From Komarekiella atlantica HA4396-MV6 (lineage in GTDB: Bacteria; Cyanobacteriota; Cyanobacteriia; Cyanobacteriales; Nostocaceae), in assembly GCA_019359395.1 (NCBI GenBank), contig JAHHHK010000022.1, positions 62,001-126,000 on the forward strand: a stretch of DNA of 64,000 nt, in the 5' to 3' direction. Below are positions 7,474 to 16,612 of this stretch, piece by piece; positions within the stretch are counted from its first letter, which is position 1, and each line of letters starts with the position of its first letter. Position numbers and translations under genes: made by a program. The notes under the pieces were generated by a model. That model ran no database searches. It saw only the letters and a program-made list of their open reading frames with translations, and was not told the DNA's origin.

Positions 7474-10287
7474 ATGTCTGAGATGAGTAATCGTTGGGGC
7501 TGGTTTATAGGGATTGCGATCGCTAGCGTACTTCCTTTCTCTACAAATGACGCTAATGCCCAAATCACCCCAGATGGGACTCTTCCAAATAATTCCATTG
7601 TTACACCAGATGGCAGCACCCTCAATATTACTGAAGGAACCCAAGCAGGAACTAACCTGTTCCACAGTTTTGCGGAGTTTTCTGTCCCTACTGGCGGCAC
7701 TGCTTTCTTTAATAATGCTGGAGATATCCAGAATATAATTAGTCGCGTAACAGGTGGGTCAGTTTCTAACATTGATGGGTTAATCCGCGCTAATGGTACA
7801 GCTAACCTGTTTTTGATTAATCCCAATGGGATTATTTTTGGGCGTAATGCTTCATTGAATATTGGTGGCTCTTTTGTAACAAGTACAGCTAATGCAATTG
7901 GCTTTGGTAATCAAGGTTTTTTCAGTGCTGACAATCCCAACACTCCTGAACTGTTAACGGTCAATCCTTCAGCTTTACTATTTAATCAGATCAAAACCGC
8001 ATATATCGAAAATAACTCAGTTGCAAACTCCGGTCTAAACCCATCTTCTGCGTTTACTGCTAGGGGCTTACGTGTACCAGATGGCAAAAATTTACTATTG
8101 GTAGGCGGTAATATCAATATGAATGGTGGAGGTTTATATGCTTTTGGTGGGCGAGTAGAGTTAGGTGGGTTAGCAGGTGCGGGAACAGTTGGATTGAAGG
8201 GGGATGGTAATAATCTGAGCTTGAGTTTTCCCGATAGTGTAGAAAAAAGTGATGTTTTCCTTAGCAATGGAGCTGGGGTAGCGGTGATTGCTGGTGATGG
8301 TGGAAGTATTGCAATTAATGCCCAAAACTTATATATAACAGGAAGGAGTTTCCTGTATGCAGGAATAGAGAGTGGGCTGGGTTCTAATAATAGTAAGGCG
8401 GGAAATATTGAGATTAATGCGACTGGAGCAATAAACCTTAACAATAGGAGTTTAATTGCTATTCTGGTGCAACCAGAAGCAAAAGGACAGGGGGGTAATA
8501 TAAATCTAAGTGCTAATACGTTGCAAGTTGAGGGTGGTGCATCGGTAAATAGTAGTACATCCGGTTCCGGCAAAGCGGGAAACTTGACTGTTGATGCCAA
8601 AGACGTACAACTAATTGGTAGAAGCGCTGATGGTCAGGTTACTAGCTTGTTTGCTTCCACAGGGCAAAACTCAACAGGGGATGCGGGAGATTTGACGATT
8701 AAAACTGATACCTTGCTAGTGCGAGATGGGGCACAGGTGGGTAATGGTACACGTGGTTCGGGCAAGGGGGGAAATTTGACCGTTGATGCCAAAGACGTGC
8801 AACTGATTGGTAGAAGTGTCGATGGTCAGGCTAGTGGCTTGTTTGCCTCCGCAGAGCCAAACTCAACAGGGAATGCGGGAGATGTGACGCTTAAAACTAA
8901 TACCTTGCTAGTGCGAGATGGAGCACAGGTGAGTGCTGTTACGTTTGGTTTAGGCAAGGGAGGGAATTTGACCGTTGATGCCCAAAATGTGCAACTAATT
9001 GGGACTGCCAGTGGCTTGGGTGCCGACGCACAGCCAAACTCAACAGGAAATGCGGGAGATTTGACGATTAAAACTAATACCTTGCTAGTGCGAGATGGGG
9101 CAGTGGTGGGTGCTGGTACATTTGGTAAAGGCAAGGGGGGAAATTTGACCGTTGATGCCCAAGATGTGCAACTAATTGGTATAGGTGCTAATGGGTTTTT
9201 CAGTGTCTTGACTGCTTCCGCAGAGCCAAACTCAACAGGAAATGCGGGAAATTTGACGATTAAAACTAATACCTTGCTAGTGCGAGATGGAGCACAAGTA
9301 GGTGCTCGTACATTTGGTAAAGGCAAGGGGGGAAATTTGACCGTTGATGCCCAAGATGTGCAACTAATTTCTAAATCAGCCGATAGTCGGTTTACCAGTG
9401 GCTTATTTGCTTCCGCAGACCAAAACTCAACAGGAGATGCGGGAGATTTAACGATTAAAACTAATACCTTGCTAGTGCGAAATGGAGCTGGAGTATTTGT
9501 GAGCAGTTTAGGAACAGGAACCGCAGGCAACATGACAGTAAACGCTCGTTCTATCCGTTTAAACAACAATGCTTTACTTAGCGCTAGTACACGCAGTGCT
9601 AAAGTTGACCCCAACAGGGAACAGGCGACAGTTAACATTAACTCAGAAAATCTGATAATGAGTCGCAATAGCAACATCTTCACCAACGCAATAGGGGAAA
9701 ACGTTATCGGCGGCGACATCAATATTAATACCGATATCCTTGTTGGGTTTGACAATAGTGATATCAGCGCCAATTCTGCTAACTTCCGTGGTGGGAATGT
9801 GCGAATCAATGCCCAAGGTATCTTTGGTATACAGTTCCGAGATGTGGCATCTGATAAAACAAGTGACATTACCGCGACTGGGGTAAATCCTGAGTCCAGC
9901 GGTAATGTAGAAATAAATATACCTGATATTGAGCCTAATAGTGGCTTAGTCAACTTGCCAGTAATATCAGTTGACACGGAAGTAGCACAGACCTGTCAGG
10001 CTGGCGGAACTGTAGCTAAGAGCCAATTTATGATTACTGGACGCGGTGGCTTGCCCCCTAACCCAGGTGAAGCCCTCAGTACTGATGCAGTGCAGGTAGA
10101 TTTGGTGAGTCTCAAGCCAAGTGGTGATAACCGCAGTAGTCCATCTGTTACCAGCAAAGCAATTACCACTGCACCAAAACGTATTGTGGAAGCTACTGGT
10201 TTGGTGCTAAACAAAAAAGGGGAAGTCGTCCTGACTGCAAATCTTCCCACTACGCCCCATAGTCTTTGGTTAAATGCATCTTGCTAA
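7474..10287 (+). CDS. two-partner-secretion exoprotein (filamentous haemagglutinin N-terminal domain), 937 aa
   Basis: This is a paralogue of the exoprotein at 1137. It has a short signal region ending at about DANAQ, a TPS domain with NPNGIIFG, then a beta-helix body and the shared C-terminal block (VDTEVAQTC, MITGRGGLPPNPGEAL). Residues of about 370 to 685 consist of five consecutive units of 59 to 65 residues, each starting LTVDA(K/Q)(D/N)VQLI and containing NSTG(D/N)AG and TLLVR(D/N)GA. The DNA of the units is very similar, so they probably arose by recent tandem duplication and could vary in number between strains. The start is supported by an AGGAGG box about 4 bases before the ATG. No outer-membrane TpsB partner is present nearby. 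Confidence 0.88.
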   Translation: MSEMSNRWGWFIGIAIASVLPFSTNDANAQITPDGTLPNNSIVTPDGSTLNITEGTQAGTNLFHSFAEFSVPTGGTAFFNNAGDIQNIISRVTGGSVSNIDGLIRANGTANLFLINPNGIIFGRNASLNIGGSFVTSTANAIGFGNQGFFSADNPNTPELLTVNPSALLFNQIKTAYIENNSVANSGLNPSSAFTARGLRVPDGKNLLLVGGNINMNGGGLYAFGGRVELGGLAGAGTVGLKGDGNNLSLSFPDSVEKSDVFLSNGAGVAVIAGDGGSIAINAQNLYITGRSFLYAGIESGLGSNNSKAGNIEINATGAINLNNRSLIAILVQPEAKGQGGNINLSANTLQVEGGASVNSSTSGSGKAGNLTVDAKDVQLIGRSADGQVTSLFASTGQNSTGDAGDLTIKTDTLLVRDGAQVGNGTRGSGKGGNLTVDAKDVQLIGRSVDGQASGLFASAEPNSTGNAGDVTLKTNTLLVRDGAQVSAVTFGLGKGGNLTVDAQNVQLIGTASGLGADAQPNSTGNAGDLTIKTNTLLVRDGAVVGAGTFGKGKGGNLTVDAQDVQLIGIGANGFFSVLTASAEPNSTGNAGNLTIKTNTLLVRDGAQVGARTFGKGKGGNLTVDAQDVQLISKSADSRFTSGLFASADQNSTGDAGDLTIKTNTLLVRNGAGVFVSSLGTGTAGNMTVNARSIRLNNNALLSASTRSAKVDPNREQATVNINSENLIMSRNSNIFTNAIGENVIGGDININTDILVGFDNSDISANSANFRGGNVRINAQGIFGIQFRDVASDKTSDITATGVNPESSGNVEINIPDIEPNSGLVNLPVISVDTEVAQTCQAGGTVAKSQFMITGRGGLPPNPGEALSTDAVQVDLVSLKPSGDNRSSPSVTSKAITTAPKRIVEATGLVLNKKGEVVLTANLPTTPHSLWLNASC

Positions 10288-10312
10288 GCAAGTTAGCATT
10301 AGACTTCACTAG

Positions 10313-10501
10313 GCTGACAATGCGATCGCATCGAGTCACAATTCGATTGTATCGCCTGACAATGCGATTGTATCGAGTCACAATTCGATTGTATCGAGTC
10401 ACAATTCGATTGTATCGCCTGACAATGCGATTGTATCGAGTCACAATGCGATTGTATCGCCTGACAATGCGATTGTATCGCCTGACAATGCGATCGCATT
10501 G
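10313..10501. repeat. 21-bp tandem repeat array, nine units
   Basis: Nine consecutive 21-base units alternate between two variants, cctgacaatgcgattgtatcg and agtcacaattcgattgtatcg. Each unit contains the short inverted repeat ACAAT-NCG-ATTGT. The two outermost units carry the HIP1 octamer gcgatcgc where the inner units have gcgattgt. The array lies between the stop of the exoprotein and a small gene. It is open in several frames only because the period is a multiple of three. Confidence 0.9.
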
Positions 10502-10626
10502 ACCCACATAAATGAGCTTACCCTTTCTTTAACCTTAACCTTGTCTTGTTTAAAAACCTCGCCTTACCGTTAGCTTTAGAGTGGCAATGGGCACATTAAA
10601 TATATAGTTTATTACGGTATAGATAT

Positions 10627-11001
10627 ATGCCTGCCCAAGACAAAACACGCCGTTTGCCTCCTCAAACAATTAGTCAAGATATTAGTTCATTGCATGGTTT
10701 GCAAACCATTAGCACCTACGATACAAGCCGGGCTAATACTTCTGTTGCAGACTTACAGCAAGTTTATCAGGCTATGTTGACGCAGCAACAAGCCGAAACC
10801 GAAAAACTAACTTTATACCGTGCGGCTGCTGATGCTGCCCGATTAGCGGAATGGGAATTTCATAATGCTATATTAGCTATGAAAGAAGTCGTGCGCGGGC
10901 AATATGGTTCAGATAGCGACCAAGCTCAGGCGGTTGGATTGAAGAAAAAATCAGACCGCAAGCGTCCCAACCGCAAGAAGTCAGTTGCAGTTGCAAGTTA
11001 G
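10627..11001 (+). CDS. conserved-looking hypothetical protein, 124 aa
   Basis: I do not recognise this protein. It is hydrophilic and has no signal peptide or membrane segment. Residues 45 to 95 are strongly helical and Gln/Ala/Glu rich, including a QQAETEKLTLYRAAADAARL stretch that could form a coiled coil. The last 20 residues are very basic (KKKSDRKRPNRKK), which suggests nucleic acid binding or an unstructured tail. It is followed by an 18-base perfect palindrome that may end its transcript, and it faces the DUF928 gene convergently. Confidence 0.6.
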   Translation: MPAQDKTRRLPPQTISQDISSLHGLQTISTYDTSRANTSVADLQQVYQAMLTQQQAETEKLTLYRAAADAARLAEWEFHNAILAMKEVVRGQYGSDSDQAQAVGLKKKSDRKRPNRKKSVAVAS

Positions 11002-11011
11002 CACGCGTAAG

Positions 11012-11029
11012 GGCACAATATATTGTGCC
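11012..11029 (+). terminator. perfect 18-bp palindrome between convergent genes
   Basis: The sequence ggcacaatatattgtgcc is fully self-complementary and lies 10 bases after the stop of the 124-aa gene, in the gap before the convergent DUF928 gene. There is no clear run of T after it, so a terminator role is only a suggestion from position. Confidence 0.35.
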
Positions 11030-11152
11030 TCTGCTGTATTTCACACCGCAGTCACGCCTCACGGTTTATGGCATCCGCTATGTTTGGTTTGCAAGAACCG
11101 CAAACCAATGAGCAATACTCTGTCCCTACAACATGTGTGGTTCAATTAATAA

Positions 11153-11956
11153 TTAGAAACTGCTCTCAGATAACTTTTCTAGGTTACAGCACTCAACTTT
11201 TGGTTCAGTTGCCATATTATTTAAACCAACAGCTTGCAAGAGTTCCGTCCAAGAAGTATCTTGCAAATTGGTGCGACGCAGTTCACTAGCTGTGCTTAGC
11301 GCTTCATACCAAATACCATTAGCTGCATAAAGGTTTAGCCGTTGGTGTGGTGTTACTTTTTCTAACTGAGTTTTCAAAGCAAAGTTCAGTGGCTCCCGTT
11401 TGATATATCCTTCAACGTTACCAATAAGTTGGTTATCTTTTTTACAGTAAATGTTAAAATACCAGCGATATTGCTTACCAATCTCTAAAGGTGTCGCTTT
11501 TGATGGCAAGCGAAGGTTTACTACTCCTGATGTCGCTGCTAAAGGAGTTTTATAAACAGACTGATTTTGTGCCTCATCTTCTAAAACAAACTCGCCATAG
11601 GTAAAGGATGACAAATAGGGAACATAAAACCAGAAATTAGGATACTCAGCAATCGTTGCTCCAAATACGGCTTCTGGGTTTGAATAAACAGGTACTAAGG
11701 CTGTGAGCCGCTTTTGAGAAGAAGTCAGGGGTTTGTTGATGTTCTGACTACAGCCACGGCTACCTGCTTCGGCTCGTTTACCTGGTTCCCCGATATCTGA
11801 TGGCGGGGGTGGTGCAGCGAAAACCAACGTTTTGTTTAAAGTTGGGTTTTGTCCAAGAAGTAAGGAGTTGACAGGCTGTGCTTGCACAGGTGTAAAACTA
11901 AGTACTGCCCAACTGATAGCGAGGGTAAGTTGAATCTTTCGCACAGGTAATTTCAT
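11153..11956 (-). CDS. DUF928 family secreted protein, about 267 aa
   Basis: The sequence matches the cyanobacterial DUF928 family: an N-terminal signal peptide (hydrophobic stretch ending VQAQ), a Pro-rich linker with GEPGKRAEAGSRGC, then a domain containing LTALVPV, NFWFYVPY and YRWYFNIYC-type segments. The ATG at 11956 is preferred to a GTG at 11977 because the signal peptide then starts with basic MKLPVRK. Genes of this family commonly lie next to CHAT/CHASE2 and haemagglutinin-type genes in cyanobacteria, as here. Function is unknown; an envelope role is inferred from the signal peptide and neighbours. It lies about 260 bases downstream of the CHAT-CHASE2 gene on the same strand. Confidence 0.8.
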   Translation of the reverse strand: MKLPVRKIQLTLAISWAVLSFTPVQAQPVNSLLLGQNPTLNKTLVFAAPPPPSDIGEPGKRAEAGSRGCSQNINKPLTSSQKRLTALVPVYSNPEAVFGATIAEYPNFWFYVPYLSSFTYGEFVLEDEAQNQSVYKTPLAATSGVVNLRLPSKATPLEIGKQYRWYFNIYCKKDNQLIGNVEGYIKREPLNFALKTQLEKVTPHQRLNLYAANGIWYEALSTASELRRTNLQDTSWTELLQAVGLNNMATEPKVECCNLEKLSESSF

Positions 11957-12220
11957 CTGAGTTGGGGTGCTTCTCACTTTTGTAGGAACACAGCAAACTA
12001 CAAACTACAGTTCAAGTATTTCGGATTATTAAGTAAAAGAGTAAAGGTAAAAGAATGATAATAGTTGCCTACAATTCCACTCGATTTTTAGCTTTAAGTA
12101 GGTAGGTATAATTAAATATAAAATAAAATTTTAGTTCGTAAGTGAGATTCATCGCTCAAAACAAGGATTATTAGGACTAAAGTCCTTACTACAAACTTTA
12201 ATTTATTTACGCCTAGCTAC

Positions 12221-14548
12221 TTACTCCTTCTGTTTTCCCTTTTTTTGATAAATTGCCACAGCGCCACCAGTAACCACTAATACTAAGGCTGAAGGGACAA
12301 GAGGAACCCAACGACCTTGATTCAAAAGGACTAAGCAAAGAACATATAAAACTAAAAGTGTGCTTCCACTGGCTAGTATTAGATATAGTGCTGAGCGATC
12401 GCGCCGAGCGATCGCCTGCAACACAACTACACTAATCGCACCTCCAACCACTGACCAACTCCACACCCACAACACTTCACCCCAAACAGGTAATACTGAT
12501 ATCAAAGGTCGCTCATCCATAACTGCACTCACTAGTTGGCTCACCATTTGTGCTTGCAGAATCACCCCTGGTATTTCTTGATTAAAACCCTCTTCAATCA
12601 TGTAGGGGGTCAGATTATAATCACGGAAGCTTTGGGCAGTAGTACCAATGAGAACAATTCGGTCTTTGACTTGATCAGGGTTAATTTTACCTCTAAGAAC
12701 ATCTTGGAGTGTGACTTTAGGAGCAATTTCTAAAGGAGAACCTTGATAAGAGCGGTAATTGAGTAATATTTGATATCCTTCTGTATCCGCTTGTTGATAG
12801 CCACCCATCTGCGATCGCAACCGCTTAAAAACAACGTTACCTAGCTGCAAATCCCCCTTGGCATATTTGGCAGCAATTCCCTCTTTTTCCAAGTAGTGGA
12901 ATGCTAGTTGAGCACTCAACGCGTAGGGTGCTGTACAAGGCGATGTAGGATCTGCTGGTTGCATTGCTAATAAATGACGACGCAAAATCCCATCTGAATC
13001 TAAAACAATATCACTAAATCCTTGACGTTTTAGTGGAACTCCCAAGGGCGGAGAAACTCCTAGATGGTCTTTAGTACGGTCTTTTACTTTACAAATTGCA
13101 AATAATTTGTCGTCTGTCAGCAAACGAGTGACTTGATATGCTTGATTCGGTTCTAATGGCTTGTCACGATAGATATCTAAGCCAATGGTTCGCGGTTGAA
13201 ACTGTGCAAGTTTTTCTAATAGCTGCTTCAGTGCTACGTCTGAGAGCGATCCTTTTGCTTGTTGCTGTTCTGGAAGCTGCAAATCATCTTCGGTGACAGT
13301 GACTAGCAACAAGCGCGAATCTTGTTTTTCTTGGGGACGCGATCGCATTAATTGGTCAAAAGCTTGCAGTTCCCATGTCTGCAATCCTCCTTGATGTCGC
13401 ACTCCTAGAATGCCGGCGGTGATTAGTATACTTGAAAGCAGCAAGGTTTTAAAGTTGCGACTGTAGTCAATTCGAGATCTAGGCCAAGTCATTGGTGCTA
13501 CAGTAGGATTTTGGCAAATCACTGGCAACCAGCTCGCAGATGGATATTCACTTTCTAATCCTTGCAGCCTCTCTCTAGCAGAGCGAACCGCAGCATATAA
13601 AGACTGTCCTGAAGAAAAAGCTACTAGGAAGTGTTTTAAAAATTGTTGAGCTACTATGTCTGGTACTGGCTCCCGCATAACAATTATTTGCGGAATTTGT
13701 AAATCTTGTAGTTCTCGCGCTAATCCTAACCCATCACAGGAGTTAAAAATTGCTAATTTTAACCCATTAGCAACAGCATTTCTCAGAGCATATTTGAGTT
13801 CTGCGATGGTTAAACTATCTGTTTGATTAATATAGATGCGCCCAGTGTTTCCCTCAGTCTTGCTATGACCAGCAAAAAATAGAATATCCCAAGGTTTGCT
13901 CCACAAATGATCATTGATTTTTTGACGTTGGGGTTGCTCTACAAAGGTCGTGGTGGCATTAGATAATTTTTCTAGCAATTGGCGGTCTTGCGTTACTTCA
14001 ATATCTGTGCTGTCTCCCAAAATCGCTAATATTCTGACTTTACCTCTAGAGGTAGATGTCTGCGATGCAATTACTTGTTCTGACTCTGGAACACTCAAGG
14101 CTACTTCGGCTTTGGGATAATCTCGGTCAACCAAATCCCACAAATGCCAAGGAAGTTTCTCTAGCTGCATTGAAGCTGTGCGAATCAGTATTCGTACTTC
14201 GTCGGAGGGCATTAAGTGTTTAAGCCACTTTTCTCTAATTGGGAGAAAAGACTTTGACGATAGCCAGTTATTCAGGTGCGATCGCAATTCATCAGCTTTA
14301 TTGTGGCAGTCTTCGCGTCGCTTGGAAATTGATCCATCGTAAACAATTTTTTTGACTTTGATGCGGGCATTTCCCAAACTGCAATAAGTTGACCGCCACT
14401 CGTTAATTGCTCTGGCCATGTCTGGATTTGGCGGTAACTGACCAGAAATTTCTGTACTGGGACGAGAGTTTTCTTGTCCAATTTCTAGCGTTACCTTTAC
14501 TCCCATCTCTAAATTACCATCTAGCTTTAGAACAACTAATTTTTTCAT
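12221..14548 (-). CDS. CHAT-CHASE2 membrane protein, about 775 aa
   Basis: An N-terminal cytoplasmic region carries a CHAT-type domain with AGHSKTE near residue 226 and NSCDG near residue 271, the expected His/Cys positions. A membrane segment (LLLSSILITAGILGV) follows near residue 370. An extracytoplasmic CHASE2 sensor domain covers about residues 395 to 660, with the typical QAFDQLMRSRP and TIGLDIY motifs. Three more membrane segments close the C-terminus. CHASE2 is an extracellular sensory domain, so this protein could couple an outside signal to a caspase-like protease domain inside. The ATG at 14548 is used because GGAG lies 8 bases upstream; a GTG three codons earlier is possible. It heads a leftward set with the DUF928 gene. 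Confidence 0.85.
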   Translation of the reverse strand: MKKLVVLKLDGNLEMGVKVTLEIGQENSRPSTEISGQLPPNPDMARAINEWRSTYCSLGNARIKVKKIVYDGSISKRREDCHNKADELRSHLNNWLSSKSFLPIREKWLKHLMPSDEVRILIRTASMQLEKLPWHLWDLVDRDYPKAEVALSVPESEQVIASQTSTSRGKVRILAILGDSTDIEVTQDRQLLEKLSNATTTFVEQPQRQKINDHLWSKPWDILFFAGHSKTEGNTGRIYINQTDSLTIAELKYALRNAVANGLKLAIFNSCDGLGLARELQDLQIPQIIVMREPVPDIVAQQFLKHFLVAFSSGQSLYAAVRSARERLQGLESEYPSASWLPVICQNPTVAPMTWPRSRIDYSRNFKTLLLSSILITAGILGVRHQGGLQTWELQAFDQLMRSRPQEKQDSRLLLVTVTEDDLQLPEQQQAKGSLSDVALKQLLEKLAQFQPRTIGLDIYRDKPLEPNQAYQVTRLLTDDKLFAICKVKDRTKDHLGVSPPLGVPLKRQGFSDIVLDSDGILRRHLLAMQPADPTSPCTAPYALSAQLAFHYLEKEGIAAKYAKGDLQLGNVVFKRLRSQMGGYQQADTEGYQILLNYRSYQGSPLEIAPKVTLQDVLRGKINPDQVKDRIVLIGTTAQSFRDYNLTPYMIEEGFNQEIPGVILQAQMVSQLVSAVMDERPLISVLPVWGEVLWVWSWSVVGGAISVVVLQAIARRDRSALYLILASGSTLLVLYVLCLVLLNQGRWVPLVPSALVLVVTGGAVAIYQKKGKQKE

Positions 14549-14680
14549 TTGCAGCACTCCGGCTGGTTGTAATTCGCTCTGGGGCTACGCTGTACTGCGT
14601 TAAGGTAATTAAGAAAGTTTAGATGTAAGCTAGATAGACCATAAATTTAGAATGCACCGAGTTGCGAGTCTGTAGTTAGC

Positions 14681-15241
14681 TTATGGAAACCAGCTTCTTC
14701 CATCGTTGTAAAACTGAAGCCGTCCAAAGCCAAGAAATTGACCGTGAGATTTTTCACCTACAGGGAACGCTGTGACGCCCAATAAATAAACACCGGAAAA
14801 GCTAGGATTTTTCAATGGGCGTAGAGCAATTGTGATTGTTTTTCCTGGAGTCACAGGCGGATTAAAGTTTACAGAAATAGTACGTGTTTCACGTTCTCTT
14901 GTCACCGAGCCTAGTGTTAGTTGCGCTCCTTTGCGATCGCCTGTTTCTACAAATGCGCGGGTATCATCAAGATCATAACGGATATTTTCTACTCCCTCTC
15001 GTTGAGTAATCGTTACCCTCTGGAGGGGTTCGCCGGCATTTTCCGGCAGGTTAATAGTAAAATAGTAAGTCCCTCCCCAGACATTTACACCTTTATATGT
15101 AGTCACTACATTAACTAAGTTTGGCGGTTGAACAAAGTAGACTTTGCCATCTCTAAGTTGCACTGCTTGAGTAACTTGAGTTGCAACTCCCAAAATACCT
15201 AGCGCTAACGAGAGTGTTGTTCCAAATGTTGTAAGGCGCAT
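14681..15241 (-). CDS. DUF2808 family secreted protein, 186 aa
   Basis: The protein has an N-terminal signal peptide (LSLALGILGVATQVTQA) followed by a single domain typical of DUF2808: VQLRDGKVYFVQPP, YYFTINLPENAGEPLQRVTI, VNFNPPVTPGKTITIAL and a C-terminal FLGFGRLQFYN. These proteins are common in cyanobacteria and have no established function. The Ca-dependent or surface roles sometimes suggested are not supported by anything visible here. It lies 123 bases upstream of the CHAT-CHASE2 gene on the same strand. Confidence 0.8.
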   Translation of the reverse strand: MRLTTFGTTLSLALGILGVATQVTQAVQLRDGKVYFVQPPNLVNVVTTYKGVNVWGGTYYFTINLPENAGEPLQRVTITQREGVENIRYDLDDTRAFVETGDRKGAQLTLGSVTRERETRTISVNFNPPVTPGKTITIALRPLKNPSFSGVYLLGVTAFPVGEKSHGQFLGFGRLQFYNDGRSWFP

Positions 15242-15269
15242 GGTTAAATATTAAATAAAAAAAATGTAC

Positions 15270-15707
15270 TCATTCTAATTCCAATTCTTTAGGAATCAAC
15301 GACTTTGGAATTAGAGAAGCTTGTTGTTCTCGATTTGAAGGTTTTGTATACCACCAAGCCCAAGCAATTAAAACTGCTTGTAAGGGAAGTCTGATTACAT
15401 GAACCCAAGGTGAATTTGGTATATGATCAACCTTAATAAGATTAACTGCCATGTTGATATTAGCAGGGTAAACAGCAATAAAAAGAGCAATTAATCCCCA
15501 AGCAGCTGCTTGACTCACAGGTGGCACTAATAATCCAATACCACCTAAGATTTCGTAAAAGCCACTGAGATAGACTAATTCTAAAGGGTAGGGAAGTTGT
15601 GGAGGGACGATTCTGACATACTGGTCTGGTACAATAAAGTGTGTCACTCCAACTACAATAATCGATACCGCCAGAATAACGCGTAATAATTCCTTATATT
15701 TACTCAT
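15270..15707 (-). CDS. DoxX-like membrane protein, 145 aa
   Basis: This small integral membrane protein has four hydrophobic segments. The layout is that of DoxX-like proteins: an N-terminal helix, GFYEILGGIGLLVP, then AAWGLIALFIAVYPANINMA and a final helix LQAVLIAWAWW. DoxX-family proteins have been linked to quinone-related redox in some bacteria, but no substrate can be read from the sequence. It ends 29 bases before the start of the DUF2808 gene and may share its transcript. Confidence 0.75.
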   Translation of the reverse strand: MSKYKELLRVILAVSIIVVGVTHFIVPDQYVRIVPPQLPYPLELVYLSGFYEILGGIGLLVPPVSQAAAWGLIALFIAVYPANINMAVNLIKVDHIPNSPWVHVIRLPLQAVLIAWAWWYTKPSNREQQASLIPKSLIPKELELE

Positions 15708-15869
15708 AAGTTTTGCCTGATTCTATACTTGTCTAGTTTGATTGACTAAATGTCAGTCTGACTTCGACCGATAGTAAGAAAATTGGCAAACTTTTTTTAA
15801 AATACTACTTACGATTTTTAAGTATTTTAGTTAGTTAAAAATTGGGGTTGTTGAATGGATTTATCTCAC

Positions 15870-16035
15870 GCAGAGGAGCCAGTGCGTTGCGGAGAGAAGT
15901 CTGAGCGGAGGCTTCCTCCGTTGGCGCAGCCCGCCGTAGGCATCAGAACTTCTCCTAGCGGAGACGCTGCGCGAACGGCGGGTTCCCCGCGTTGTAGCAA
16001 CTGGCGTCGCGCGAAGGCGCAGAGAGAGAGATTGA
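15870..16035. repeat. cluster of palindromic interspersed repeats
   Basis: This stretch is built of overlapping GC-rich palindromic modules (gcggagacgctgcgcgaac, gttggcgcagcccgccg, ggcgtcgcgcgaaggcgc). The same modules recur near 45770-46090, inside putA near 47900-48050 and in shorter form in the kinase gene near 26230. Reading frames across it on both strands look like by-products of the repeats. Confidence 0.7.
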
Positions 16036-16063
16036 GTTTTCATACTTTTACTCAGCAACACTT

Positions 16064-16387
16064 TCACTTAAGGGGGTCATGTCCCCAATTTTTTAAAGAG
16101 TAGCGCCAGCGTGTATGTTCAATATCGCCTGATGGCTGCTGTGCTGTGTGGCGGTGAACGTAACTAATAACTTTCTTCATGTGCGATATGTCATCTTCAG
16201 TATAGTCATCCTTTTGCAACAACTGAATGATATACCGCCCGGACTTGTGACCGATAGACTCGTCGTCTTCATTCTTTTGTCCCACTGTTTTAGAATCATC
16301 TGTATCTAACCAGGAGTCTAATTCTTTGGGAGTCATATTGACGACTTTATGAAATTCGGCAATCACTGTTTTAGCATCGTTACTCAT
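16064..16387 (-). CDS. DUF3140 family protein, 107 aa
   Basis: This small acidic protein matches DUF3140: F(H)KVVNMTPKELDSWL, DESIGHKSGRYIIQLLQK and MKKVISYVHRHTAQ followed by the C-terminal RYSLKNWGHDP. In other bacteria DUF3140 genes often sit beside DUF2945 genes, as here: the DUF2945 gene ends 9 bases upstream. The family function is not established. No signal peptide or membrane segment is seen. Confidence 0.82.
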   Translation of the reverse strand: MSNDAKTVIAEFHKVVNMTPKELDSWLDTDDSKTVGQKNEDDESIGHKSGRYIIQLLQKDDYTEDDISHMKKVISYVHRHTAQQPSGDIEHTRWRYSLKNWGHDPLK

Positions 16388-16396
16388 GACTGAGTG

Positions 16397-16612
16397 TTAC
16401 TCCTCTATTTTCTTAAGAGCATCAGGTTTGTGAGCAGCTTGATTTCCTGTGTTATCACTTTCGACTAAGTATTCTGGGTTATCTTCCGATGCTGCAACGT
16501 GATGTCCTTTAATATCTGTGGGGGACGTAAGTTTTTTTACGACTTTACCAGTTGTCTTGCCTTGTGCAGTGTTCCATTCAACCTTGTCGCCTTTTTTGAA
16601 TTGCTCAGTCAC
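16397..16612 (-). CDS. DUF2945 / TUDOR-like hypervirulence-associated domain protein, 71 aa
   Basis: The protein has the family pattern FKKGDKVEWNTAQGKTTGKV near the N-terminus and NPEYLVESDNTG, AHKPDAL near the C-terminus. It is predicted as a small SH3/Tudor-like barrel. It begins with GTG, with AGGAAA about 8 bases upstream. It pairs with DUF3140 in a likely two-gene operon; the biochemical role is unknown. Confidence 0.82.
   Translation of the reverse strand: MTEQFKKGDKVEWNTAQGKTTGKVVKKLTSPTDIKGHHVAASEDNPEYLVESDNTGNQAAHKPDALKKIEE

Noticed and set aside
10266-10502. Open frames of 66 to 85 codons on both strands over the 21-bp array
   Set aside because: They exist in several frames at once because the period is a multiple of three; no ribosome-binding site or other protein-like sequence extends beyond the array.
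15855-16103. 82-codon plus-strand and 68-codon minus-strand frames
   Set aside because: Both are composed of GC-rich palindromic repeat modules also found in other gene-free regions.
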